From Bacillota bacterium (GTDB taxonomy: Bacteria; Bacillota; Clostridia; Acetivibrionales; DTU013), in contig JAEZRE010000001.1 in assembly GCA_023412915.1 (NCBI GenBank), forward strand, positions 91,151 through 155,150: a stretch of 64,000 nt of DNA, given 5' to 3'. The notes beneath the pieces are model-generated. The model was not told where the DNA came from, did not search any database, and was given only the letters and a program-made list of their open reading frames with translations. Made by a program: the position numbers and the translations under genes. Positions 33,584 through 41,678 of the stretch are shown here, piece by piece. Numbering within the stretch: position 1 is the first letter of the stretch; each line of letters begins with the position of its first letter.

Positions 33584-34315
33584 GTGGAGCAGAATATAAA
33601 AATGGATGACGAAAAAAAATCTTTATCAGCTGTCGAGCAAATCATAAAGGCCATAAAAAACATGATAATCGAGCAGGATTTGCATGTCGGCGACAAGATC
33701 CCAAATGAATTCGAATTGAGTACCATGTTTGGCAAGAGCCGCGGGGTTGTTCGCGAAGCTGTTAAAATTCTGGATTCATACGGTGTGCTGGACGTACGTC
33801 GCGGAGACGGCACCTATGTCCGCGGATCTGCGAGCAATGGTTTGTTTGATGCGCAATTTTTTCGTATAATCGCGATGGGGACAAGACTGCCTGATTTGAT
33901 ACAATTAAGGCATATTCTTGAAACGGGAATCATGAACGCTGCGCTTGGCCGGGTCACCGACCAGGATGTAGAGAAATTGCAGGAAACGGAGAACCACCTT
34001 CAGAAAGCTGTGGAAGAAGGGGCGTCCATAGATCAGATTGTTCTGGCGGATCTCAACTTTCATTTGGCTTTAGTGGAGATAACCGGCAATGATGTTCTGA
34101 AAAATGTTTATATAAATATGATGGATATTTTCGCTCCGTTTATCAGGCATTCGTATGTGCAGCAGCATTCAATGTCCGATTTCTCCGCCATGAAGCATCA
34201 TGATTTGATTATACGCGCCATGTCCGAGCGGGATTACGATCTGGCGCAGTATGCTGTTCGTAAATCATTAAGGGATTGGGAACACCTCAATAAAAAATAC
34301 AGAATGGAAGATTGA
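33584..34315 (+). CDS. GntR-family regulator, FCD subfamily (second copy)
   Basis: DNA-binding regulator of 243 residues, related in architecture to the one at 21938. The winged helix is about residues 12-80 (EFELSTMFGKSRGVVREAVK, DVRRGDGTYV) and the FCD domain about 105-230 (ADLNFHLALVEIT, MKHHDLIIRAM). The GTG at 33584 follows GAGGAAG at a short but usable spacing; an ATG at 33602 is an alternative. It sits at the end of the apionate locus with its own promoter and terminator. It may sense a different intermediate from the first regulator. Confidence 0.9.
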   Translation: MEQNIKMDDEKKSLSAVEQIIKAIKNMIIEQDLHVGDKIPNEFELSTMFGKSRGVVREAVKILDSYGVLDVRRGDGTYVRGSASNGLFDAQFFRIIAMGTRLPDLIQLRHILETGIMNAALGRVTDQDVEKLQETENHLQKAVEEGASIDQIVLADLNFHLALVEITGNDVLKNVYINMMDIFAPFIRHSYVQQHSMSDFSAMKHHDLIIRAMSERDYDLAQYAVRKSLRDWEHLNKKYRMED

Positions 34316-34345
34316 AAATCGGCATGAAGACACTGCAGGATGAAT

Positions 34346-34390
34346 AAGACGCTGCGCTCAATTCCGTAATGGGGCGCTGCGTCTTTTTTC
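34346..34390 (+). terminator. Rho-independent terminator
   Basis: AAGACGCTGCGC (34346-34357) pairs with GCGCTGCGTCTT (34374-34385) with one mismatch, followed by T6. It ends the GntR transcript. Confidence 0.85.
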
Positions 34391-34391
34391 T

Positions 34392-34460
34392 AATATACGC
34401 GCATTGGTCTCGGGTCCTTCACGCACCCGGTGAAGGCGAGGACTTGCAGTATATTTTTTT
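34392..34460 (+). terminator. Second, long stem-loop with T tract
   Basis: AATATAC (34392-34398) with GTATATT (34449-34455) encloses an inner stem CCTTCAC (34416-34422) and GTGAAGG (34430-34436), with CTCG/CGAG between, and is followed by a T run. It forms a tandem backup terminator or the body of a short RNA. No gene is seen in 34316-34636. Confidence 0.5.
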
Positions 34461-34499
34461 ACCTGATTCAGGGTGGATGCACAAAATATTGAAATTGTA

Positions 34500-34528
34500 T
34501 TGACTAATCCCTTCATTTGTATTAGTAT
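34500..34528 (+). promoter_or_regulatory. Promoter of the V-ATPase operon
   Basis: TTGACT (34500-34505), 17-bp spacer, TAGTAT (34523-34528), leaving a leader of about 100 nt before the first gene. Confidence 0.6.
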
Positions 34529-34574
34529 ATGAACAATTCCATACATTGCCTTTAGGTCGATGCCAGTCCTAATG

Positions 34575-34597
34575 AAACTTCCATTGCGGAAGTTTTT
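34575..34597 (+). terminator. Terminator-like hairpin in the V-ATPase leader
   Basis: AAACTTCC (34575-34582), ATTGC, GGAAGTTT (34588-34595) continue into TTAC, giving a compact stem plus five Ts between the promoter and the first gene. It is placed as an attenuator. Confidence 0.55.
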
Positions 34598-34636
34598 ACT
34601 TTGTATAAGCTTATTCGGGACAAGGGGGAGCAAGCC

Positions 34637-34948
34637 GTGAAATATGTCATTGAAGAAATCGCCCGGTTGGATGCGCAGGCGTTTGAAAACGAACAGAAAA
34701 ATAAATCGGCCTTGTTTCAGCAAAGACAGAAATATGAAAATGAAATGGAGAAGTACCGCGAACGTAAAATAAAAGAAGCAAGCGAAAGCGCGAAAGCCTC
34801 CTACGATAGTATCATCGACCAGGCTCAGGGCGAATACAGGGAAAAGGAAGCCGAAATGAAGCAAAAGGCGGAGCTCCTGGAGAGACGTTATCTGGAAGTG
34901 GAGCAGGAAGTCCTCGATATCGTTTTTGCCAGATTGTTTGCCGTGTAG
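34637..34948 (+). CDS. atpH: V-type ATPase subunit G/H (peripheral stalk)
   Basis: Charged coiled-coil protein of 103 residues (AFENEQKNKSALFQQRQKYE through EAEMKQKAELLERRYLEVE), expected to pair with subunit E in the peripheral stalk that holds the stator. I chose the GTG at 34637 because AGGGGGAG at 34623-34630 is spaced for it; the open frame extends to 34601. First gene of the V-ATPase operon. The sequence is low in complexity, so the assignment rests on position and coiled-coil character. Confidence 0.75.
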   Translation: MKYVIEEIARLDAQAFENEQKNKSALFQQRQKYENEMEKYRERKIKEASESAKASYDSIIDQAQGEYREKEAEMKQKAELLERRYLEVEQEVLDIVFARLFAV

Positions 34949-35020
34949 TCGAACAACAGGCTTTTCTGGGATAGTTCCTGCTGTCCGGGTTATAGACGCA
35001 GCGGAGGGAGGAAGCAGAGC

Positions 35021-36061
35021 ATGAATCCTTACATTGCATATGAAGCACTGAACACCAAGCTCATGACCCAGAAAGGCCGTTTACTGGATGAAGACAGCTT
35101 TGAGAAAGTAATGGGCTGCAGTACGGTTGAACAAGTGACGGAAATCCTGTTCACCCGATATGATCTCAAGAGGTACGTTGAAAACGTAAAGCTGCAAGAT
35201 CTGCACAGGGATGACCTCGAGACACTCCTCAACAGGTATAAGGTATCGGTGCTCGAGAATATACTGCATTATTGCTCGGGGCCTTACAGGGATTTTATCC
35301 TGGTATTCCTTGTCGAGTACGAGATATACGACATAACGCTGATACTGCGAAAAATTGCCAGGGGTGAGCAGCTTGACGATATTGAATCGCATTTCATCCA
35401 TTCGGAGAAGTATTCGGTGGTGCAATACGCCAAACTGAAGGCCTCCAGAACGGTTTTGCAGTTCATAGAAAACCTGAAGGGTACGCCCTACTACAATCCC
35501 TTGAAAACTGTTACAAATACCGACGCTGTAAAAAGGGAATTCCATATTGAAATGAAACTCCAGCAGCTCTATTACGGGACTTTGATTGCTAAAGCCGAAA
35601 AGTTGTCCGCGGAGGACAAAAGGCTCGCCGACGAGCTGATCGGCTTGAAAATAGACTTTTTGAATGTGCAGTGGATATACAGGGCGAAAAAGCTTTTCGA
35701 GGTCTCGCCCGAGCAGATGCTGGTATACAGCCTGCAGGGCGGCAGAAGGCTCGGCTTTGACAGGCTCAGGAAGCTGTGCTATTCCAGAACTGCCGATGAA
35801 ATGAAGACACTGGCCCGGCAATTTCTCAAGTATGATATCCTGACGTCGGACAAAGGCGTCGATATCGAAAGAAACGCAGACCATTACATGTTCGGCTTTA
35901 TTAAGGATATAAAAAGCAAAGGGACTATCGGGTCCGTACTGGCATATATCTACACTTTGGATGGCGCCGTCAGGGAATTCATCACGGTTACCGAAGGGAT
36001 ACGGTACAAACTGCCGAGGGAACAGCTCAAGCAGTACCTTATCCATCCGGGGGGCAACTAA
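35021..36061 (+). CDS. atpC: V-type ATPase subunit C (d-type rotor coupling subunit)
   Basis: Protein of 346 residues that caps the membrane rotor ring and connects it to the central stalk. Family features include the N-terminal YEALNTKLMTQKGRLL, the repeated helical segments, and LKIDFLNVQWIYRAKKLF near residue 210, where the family carries its conserved N-[IL]-x-x-I-[YL]-R-x-K type motif. GGAGGGAGGAAG precedes the ATG. Second gene of the operon. Confidence 0.9.
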   Translation: MNPYIAYEALNTKLMTQKGRLLDEDSFEKVMGCSTVEQVTEILFTRYDLKRYVENVKLQDLHRDDLETLLNRYKVSVLENILHYCSGPYRDFILVFLVEYEIYDITLILRKIARGEQLDDIESHFIHSEKYSVVQYAKLKASRTVLQFIENLKGTPYYNPLKTVTNTDAVKREFHIEMKLQQLYYGTLIAKAEKLSAEDKRLADELIGLKIDFLNVQWIYRAKKLFEVSPEQMLVYSLQGGRRLGFDRLRKLCYSRTADEMKTLARQFLKYDILTSDKGVDIERNADHYMFGFIKDIKSKGTIGSVLAYIYTLDGAVREFITVTEGIRYKLPREQLKQYLIHPGGN

Positions 36062-36127
36062 TGCGGTTTTCGCGGTGCAGACAGGTCAACTGAAGCCGGC
36101 TTAGGCGGGAAGAGGTGAGGCGGCAAA

Positions 36128-38107
36128 ATGGCTGTTCAAAAGATGGAATACCTTAGAATCGTCGGATCGCTCGAGGATATGCACGAGGTTCTGGAGAAGC
36201 TGGTGCTAAGTGAGAAGCTGCATTTTGACTTTGAAGGAACCGCCGAGTATGACAACAGCTATATAATCCATGAATACGAATCCGTCATGACAGGGCCGTC
36301 GACCTGTGAGCGGGAGGACTTTGATGCTGTCGAGGCCAAGTGCGGGGATATGGAACAGACTCTCGAGCATCTCGGCAAAGGCTTGGATATCAGGCTTGAA
36401 ATCAATAAAAACAGTATTACCGGCGCTCCCTACAGCTTACCCGATGCTCAGAACGACCTGAACAAGCTGATGGAGGAGCTGGACCAGCCTGTTGGCGAGA
36501 TCAACCGTAAGAGAGAGGCGATCCTGAAGTATGAGCAATTCAGGGAAACCCTAAGCGGTATAACCTACAAGGATATAGATTTCAGCAGGGTCGCGGGGCT
36601 TAATTATTTTGCATATGAAATAGGCACGTTATCGCAGGAAAACTTAAACCGTCTGAGAAAGAATTACGAGAACATAAGCGCTATTGCGCTGAATATAGGC
36701 ATGATCAGGGGAGCCTCCGAATATATCGACATCATTCTGTATCCCAAGCAGTTCGCGGAGGAAACGGCCAAACTGCTGAAGTCTCTTAACTGGGTAAGGT
36801 TGGACATCCCTGAAAACCTCAGCGGGACGGTCTCAGAGATGATAGGCCAGGTCAGCGACAGGATACGGGACCTCCGCAAAGAAATCGACGAGCGCTCAAA
36901 GGTCGTCAACCTTAAGAAGGAAGAGACCGTTCGGCTCCTGAACAGGATATATACGGCGGTCAGGCTGGAAAGAAGGATACTTGAGCTCGAACGCGAAATT
37001 ACCTACGGCTCGAGCACATTCGTACTGAACGCATGGATCAGGAAGGACGACAAAAAAGAAATACTGAGGGTACTGGAGCCCTTGATCCGGAGAATAAAAA
37101 TAGAAGAAAAAAACCCAAATGAACTTGGAAGGCAGGTGATGCCGCCGACACAGCTGAAAAACAATTTTTTTTTCCGACCGTTCGAAAAGGTAATTAAACT
37201 CTATGGCATGCCGTCCTATGACGAGATTGACCCGACCCCGTTCGTTGCCGTCACTTTCTGTCTTATGTTCGGGATCATGTTCGGGGATATTGGCCAGGGC
37301 TTTGTATACTTCCTCGCCGGGCTGCTTATATCGAAAAAGCGCAAAGCGATAGGACAGCTGCTTGCAAGGCTGGGAGCGAGCTCGATGCTTTTTGGTGCGG
37401 CTTACGGAAGCCTTTTCGGACTTGAACAGGAGGAGCTGCCATGGCTGTGGAGCCTGACGGGCAGACCCCTCGATCCACGAAACATCCCGGTGATACTGGT
37501 TGCGGGCGTTGCCTTTGGAATAGCGGCGCTTACGTCATCCTTCACCTTCAGCGTTATAAATTACATAAGAAAGAAAAACATTGAGGAAGGCATATTCGGT
37601 AAAAACGGGCTTGCAGGCTACGTATTTCTGATGAGCCTGGTTCTGGCAATAGTTTCGGTCGTAAAAGCGATAGCCCTTCCCGTTGCAGTCCCGCTTGCCT
37701 CGATGTTATTGAGCCTTGCGGCGATGATAGCGAAGGAGCCGCTCTCAAACCTTGTTTCGGCTAAAAAACCGCTCATACACGGAAGTCTCGGTTCCTACCT
37801 GACGGAAAGCCTTTTCGAAGGCGTCGAAACCGTGCTCTCCACTCTCAGCAACGCTATTTCCTTCATACGTGTCGGCGCCTTTGCGCTGAATCACGCGGGC
37901 TTGTTCCTTGCTTTCCTTGTTATGTCGGATGTGACTTCCAACATGCTTTTGAAAATAATCATACTGCTGCTGGGCAACGTACTGATACTCTCCCTGGAAG
38001 GCCTGGTAGTATTCATACAGGGTTTGCGTCTCGAGTATTATGAAATGTTCGGGAAGTACTTTCAGGGCGGCGGAATAGCTTTCAGCCCTGCGAAAATAAA
38101 TAACTGA
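36128..38107 (+). CDS. atpI: V-type ATPase subunit I (a-type stator, membrane)
   Basis: Stator subunit of 659 residues. The N-terminal cytoplasmic arm, about residues 1-330, is rich in coiled coil (IRDLRKEIDERSKVVNLKKE). The C-terminal membrane domain, about 370-650, has seven or eight helices. The ion-path arginine is expected at Arg581 in SFIRVGAFALNHAG, facing the rotor Glu of subunit K. AGAGGTGAGG precedes the ATG. Standard length for the family. Confidence 0.93.
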   Translation: MAVQKMEYLRIVGSLEDMHEVLEKLVLSEKLHFDFEGTAEYDNSYIIHEYESVMTGPSTCEREDFDAVEAKCGDMEQTLEHLGKGLDIRLEINKNSITGAPYSLPDAQNDLNKLMEELDQPVGEINRKREAILKYEQFRETLSGITYKDIDFSRVAGLNYFAYEIGTLSQENLNRLRKNYENISAIALNIGMIRGASEYIDIILYPKQFAEETAKLLKSLNWVRLDIPENLSGTVSEMIGQVSDRIRDLRKEIDERSKVVNLKKEETVRLLNRIYTAVRLERRILELEREITYGSSTFVLNAWIRKDDKKEILRVLEPLIRRIKIEEKNPNELGRQVMPPTQLKNNFFFRPFEKVIKLYGMPSYDEIDPTPFVAVTFCLMFGIMFGDIGQGFVYFLAGLLISKKRKAIGQLLARLGASSMLFGAAYGSLFGLEQEELPWLWSLTGRPLDPRNIPVILVAGVAFGIAALTSSFTFSVINYIRKKNIEEGIFGKNGLAGYVFLMSLVLAIVSVVKAIALPVAVPLASMLLSLAAMIAKEPLSNLVSAKKPLIHGSLGSYLTESLFEGVETVLSTLSNAISFIRVGAFALNHAGLFLAFLVMSDVTSNMLLKIIILLLGNVLILSLEGLVVFIQGLRLEYYEMFGKYFQGGGIAFSPAKINN

Positions 38108-38127
38108 CGACAGAAAGGTGGGTCATT

Positions 38128-38574
38128 ATGCGGTATATCATTTTACTGGCTCTTGCGCTTATAATAGCGGCGGGTACCGTCTGGTACGGGCGCAGGGCAA
38201 TGAAGAAAAACAAAAAAGGGAGCGTTAAAAAGGCGGTTTTTGCTTCGGCGTCCATATTCGGGACAATTATGATTGTCATGATATTGATGGCGGTTTCGGG
38301 AGTACCGGTATTTGCGGCGACTGAAGCGGCAGCGGCAGATGCGGCCAAAACGGGACTGTCTCTGGGCGATGGGTTCAAGTACCTTGCCGCGGCGCTCAGC
38401 ACAGGCCTTGCTACGATAGGAACAGGCCTCGCTGTGGGCTCGGTGGGCTCGTCCGCGATAGGGGCTGTTTCGGAAGATCAGTCGATCCTTGGTAAAACGC
38501 TTATATACGTGGGAATGGCAGAAGGTATCGCGATATACGGCATGATCATATCGATATTGATTCTGTTCGTTTAG
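38128..38574 (+). CDS. atpK: V-type ATPase subunit K (rotor ring proteolipid)
   Basis: Membrane proteolipid of 148 residues. The C-terminal hairpin, about residues 80-148, carries the glycine-rich helix (STGLATIGTGLAVGSVGSSA) and the ion-binding Glu132 in VGMAEGIAIYG. The N-terminal half has two further hydrophobic helices separated by a basic loop (GRRAMKKNKKGSVKK) but no carboxylate, so there is one ion site per four helices, as in V-type ATPases. Whether it carries H+ or Na+ cannot be settled by eye. A segment AATEAAAADAAK before the hairpin may be a processed or periplasmic loop. Confidence 0.9.
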   Translation: MRYIILLALALIIAAGTVWYGRRAMKKNKKGSVKKAVFASASIFGTIMIVMILMAVSGVPVFAATEAAAADAAKTGLSLGDGFKYLAAALSTGLATIGTGLAVGSVGSSAIGAVSEDQSILGKTLIYVGMAEGIAIYGMIISILILFV

Positions 38575-38582
38575 AGGTCTGT

Positions 38583-38891
38583 ATGAAATCCTTTCTGATC
38601 AGTGATAACAAAGATACATGGGTCGGCATGAAGCTTGCCGGGATAGACGGTATCATCGTACATACCCGGGACGAAGTGCTCCATGCCGTCAGGAATGCTA
38701 TTAAGGACGATGAGATAGGGCTGCTGATACTTACTGAAAAGGCGGTCGACCAGATGAGGGAGGAGTTTATGGAGCTGAAGCTCAAGTGCAAAAAGCCCCT
38801 CCTGATTGAAATACCCGACAGGCACGGCAGTTCGCGTCCGGACAATATGATAACGAACTATATCCGGGATTCGGTAGGCATCCATATATGA
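38583..38891 (+). CDS. atpF: V-type ATPase subunit F (central stalk)
   Basis: Small Rossmann-like central-stalk subunit of 102 residues (MKSFLISDNKDTWVGMKLAGIDG, GLLILTEKAVDQMRE, PLLIEIPDRHG), typical in size and motif. It binds subunit D and regulates coupling. AGAGGT precedes the ATG, 8 bp after subunit K. Confidence 0.92.
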   Translation: MKSFLISDNKDTWVGMKLAGIDGIIVHTRDEVLHAVRNAIKDDEIGLLILTEKAVDQMREEFMELKLKCKKPLLIEIPDRHGSSRPDNMITNYIRDSVGIHI

Positions 38892-38901
38892 GGTGATTCG
38901 G

Positions 38902-39597
38902 ATGGTAACGATCGAACAGAAATTATCGATGTTTTCCAAGCTCCTCCATAGGACGATGAATGAAAAATTCACGGAGGAAATGGAGAAGCTGCGCTCCGAG
39001 TATGCCGTTAAGCTTCAGAAAAACAGGGACGAAGCCGGCAGGGAAGCGCAGGAGATACAAAAAAGGTCGGCGAAGAGGGCGGAGGCCGAGAAAACTGAGA
39101 TATTGAGCAGAGTCAGGATAAATATCAAAAAGGATCAGATGGCTGTAAAGGAACGGTTTTTCGATACGATGATGGGCCATCTTTCGGACAGGATAGGCAG
39201 CTTCGTCAGGTCGGAGGAATACCGCGGCTACCTTGCGGCTATGGCGGGGAAACTGGCGGAAGCGGTTCAGTCCAAGGATTCTCTGGCAATTTACATGACG
39301 GCGGAGGATATGAAAAAATATGGTGAATGGCTGAAAAAGGAGCTTCACGGGATACCGCCGGAAAAATTGACGCTTGTGGCGGCTAATGACAGTATTATCG
39401 GCGGTTTTATCGCAGTCGATCGCGAAAGCGATATACGTATGGATTTTTCGATAAAGACTCTGCTTGAGGACAACCGGTCCTACATGATGCAGACGCTGTT
39501 CCAGGCGCTTGAGGCGGAGGGGGCCGATAGCATGGGTCCGGCGGACGGGGCAGACGTAACGGGCGTGCCGGGTAAGGAAGGTATTAAAGCGGAATGA
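38902..39597 (+). CDS. atpE: V-type ATPase subunit E (peripheral stalk)
   Basis: Peripheral-stalk subunit of 231 residues: a long N-terminal helix (FTEEMEKLRSEYAVKLQKN) that pairs with G/H, and a C-terminal alpha/beta head (LTLVAANDSIIGGFIAVDRE). GAGGT at 38891-38895 supports the ATG at 38902; a GTG at 38893 is in frame but too close. The last 25 residues are a Gly/Asp/Ala-rich tail not needed for the fold. Confidence 0.88.
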   Translation: MVTIEQKLSMFSKLLHRTMNEKFTEEMEKLRSEYAVKLQKNRDEAGREAQEIQKRSAKRAEAEKTEILSRVRINIKKDQMAVKERFFDTMMGHLSDRIGSFVRSEEYRGYLAAMAGKLAEAVQSKDSLAIYMTAEDMKKYGEWLKKELHGIPPEKLTLVAANDSIIGGFIAVDRESDIRMDFSIKTLLEDNRSYMMQTLFQALEAEGADSMGPADGADVTGVPGKEGIKAE

Positions 39598-39637
39598 TCA
39601 CGTATAAAACTAGCGGCAGGTAGGGCAGGTGAAGCGG

Positions 39638-41407
39638 ATGGAACAGAATGAAGGAATAGTGCAGGTAATCAACGGGCCTGTGGTCAAAGGTACGAACATG
39701 AGCTCGTTCAAATTGAATGAAATGGTCACGGTAGGCGGGCAGAAGCTGATAGGCGAGGTTGTTTCCATAAACGGCGATATCGCTACGGTTCAGGTGTATG
39801 AGGAGACCGAGGGCCTTAAGGCCGGAGAAAGGATCCATTATACCGGAAGCCCGCTCTCGGTGACATTGGGTCCGGGGATGCTCGGCAATATATTCGACGG
39901 TATCCAGCGGCCGCTGGAGAGGATCAACGACATGTCGGAGAATTTCATACCGGAAGGCATAGGGCTTTTATCTCTCGATACTGAAAAGCTCTGGGAAGTC
40001 CATATTACCGTGAAACCGGGGGACGTTCTGCGGGCCGGCATGGTCTACGCCACCATTCCGGAGACATTGAGCATAACACACAAGCTGCTTGTTCCCTGGC
40101 GTTCGGGTGGAGTTGTAACGGAAGTCAAGCCCGACGGCAGCTACAATCTGAAGGATACGATAGTCGTATTGGAAAAGCCGGACAAGGAGAGAGTCGAGTT
40201 GACTTTGTCGACAAAATGGCCGGTAAGGCAGCCAAGACCTTTCAATAAAAGGATTCCGATTTATAAACCGCTGCTTACCGGTCAGAGGGTCATAGATACA
40301 TTTTTCCCTGTGGCCAAGGGCGGCACGGTCGGGCTTCCCGGGGGGTTCGGCACCGGAAAGACCGTAACGCAGCACCAGCTGGCGAAATGGAGCGATGCGG
40401 ACATCATAGTCTATATAGGCTGCGGAGAACGCGGCAACGAGATGACGGACGTTCTCGAGGAATTTCCGAAGCTGATCGATCCGAGGACGGACAGACCGCT
40501 CATGGAAAGGACCATCCTGATCGCAAATACCTCCAATATGCCCGTTGCGGCGAGGGAGGCGTCCATATATACCGGCATAACGATGGCCGAATATTACAGG
40601 GATATGGGTTATGACGTGGCAATAATGGCCGATTCCACCTCCAGGTGGGCCGAAGCGCTTAGAGAGATTTCAGGCCGCCTTGAGGAAATGCCCGCGGAAG
40701 AAGGCTATCCCGCATATCTACCATCTAGGCTCGCGGAATTCTATGAAAGGGCGGGGTGCGTCCAGACGCTCAGCGGACAGGAGGCGTCGGTGACCATCAT
40801 CGGCGCGGTGTCGCCTCCCGGCGGGGATTTTTCAGAGCCGGTCACCGAAAACACGAAGAGATTCGTTACGACTTTCCTGGCGCTCGATAAAAAGCTCGCC
40901 TATGCCCGGCATTATCCCGCCATCAATTATCTGACGAGTTACAGCGGCTACCTTGGCACACTGGAGGACTGGTACGGTGAAAATGCGGCGCCGGATATGC
41001 TGGCGCTCAGGGCCAAGATGATGAAGCTTCTGCAGGAGGAGGAAAAGCTCAACGAAATCGTCCAGCTCGTGGGCGAAGACGTGCTTCCCAACGATCAGGC
41101 GCTCGTCCTTGAGACGGCGAGGATTATTAAAAAAGGCTTCCTGCAGCAGAATGCGCTTCATAAAAACGATACCTATGTAGTTCTCATGAAGCAGTATAAA
41201 ATGCTAAAGGTCATAGACACGTTGTATGAAAACGCCCTGAAGTGCGTAAAGATGGGTATTCCGATATCCACCATCAAAAGCCAGGACGTCATGCAGGACG
41301 TCCTGAAAATGAAGTATGAGGCGACCAATGAAGATCTGTCGGTACTGGATGACCTGTGCATGAAGATAACCGAGGCATACAGCAAGCTCAGCCAGAGGTA
41401 TGAATAG
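39638..41407 (+). CDS. atpA: V-type ATPase catalytic subunit A
   Basis: Catalytic ATP-binding subunit of 589 residues. It has the P-loop GGFGTGKT (Lys241), the catalytic region GERGNEMTDVLEEFP, MADSTSRWAEALREISGR, and the non-homologous insert of V-type A subunits between about residues 110 and 190. AGGTG at 39627-39631 sets the ATG at 39638. It is followed by an unusual 271-bp gap before the B gene that holds a palindromic element. Confidence 0.97.
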   Translation: MEQNEGIVQVINGPVVKGTNMSSFKLNEMVTVGGQKLIGEVVSINGDIATVQVYEETEGLKAGERIHYTGSPLSVTLGPGMLGNIFDGIQRPLERINDMSENFIPEGIGLLSLDTEKLWEVHITVKPGDVLRAGMVYATIPETLSITHKLLVPWRSGGVVTEVKPDGSYNLKDTIVVLEKPDKERVELTLSTKWPVRQPRPFNKRIPIYKPLLTGQRVIDTFFPVAKGGTVGLPGGFGTGKTVTQHQLAKWSDADIIVYIGCGERGNEMTDVLEEFPKLIDPRTDRPLMERTILIANTSNMPVAAREASIYTGITMAEYYRDMGYDVAIMADSTSRWAEALREISGRLEEMPAEEGYPAYLPSRLAEFYERAGCVQTLSGQEASVTIIGAVSPPGGDFSEPVTENTKRFVTTFLALDKKLAYARHYPAINYLTSYSGYLGTLEDWYGENAAPDMLALRAKMMKLLQEEEKLNEIVQLVGEDVLPNDQALVLETARIIKKGFLQQNALHKNDTYVVLMKQYKMLKVIDTLYENALKCVKMGIPISTIKSQDVMQDVLKMKYEATNEDLSVLDDLCMKITEAYSKLSQRYE

Positions 41408-41424
41408 AGCGGAGCCGTTGCGCC

Positions 41425-41650
41425 GGGGGCGCCGGTTGCTTGGAATTGCGTGAGTTTCGTGACGTAGAGCATGTTGATGAGGCATAGTCAAGGGCAAATT
41501 CATGTTTGAGCGAAGCAATATGAAATGCTCCGCATTTCGTTTCATCTGTAAGTATTTGCGAAGCAAATACTATTGTTTGAATTTGCCGCAAAGCCGAATC
41601 TACATGCTCTAGAAACGTAAACTCGCAATTAAAAGCAACCGGCACCCCCC
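41425..41650. mobile_element. MITE-like palindromic element between atpA and atpB
   Basis: About 226 bp with long imperfect terminal inverted repeats. GGGGGCGCCGGTTGCT (41425-41440) matches the complement of AGCAACCGGCACCCCC (41634-41649) with one difference, and pairing continues to TAGAGCATG (41465-41473) and CATGCTCTA (41603-41611). Inside are nested repeats: GGCAAATTC/GAATTTGCC (41493, 41579), GAAATGC-TCC-GCATTTC (41522-41538) and AGTATTTGC-GAA-GCAAATACT (41551-41571). There is no open reading frame of note. It is a candidate non-autonomous element or structured RNA inserted within an operon. Confidence 0.7.
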
Positions 41651-41678
41651 ACAACCTGTAATAGTGAGGTATATAAGT

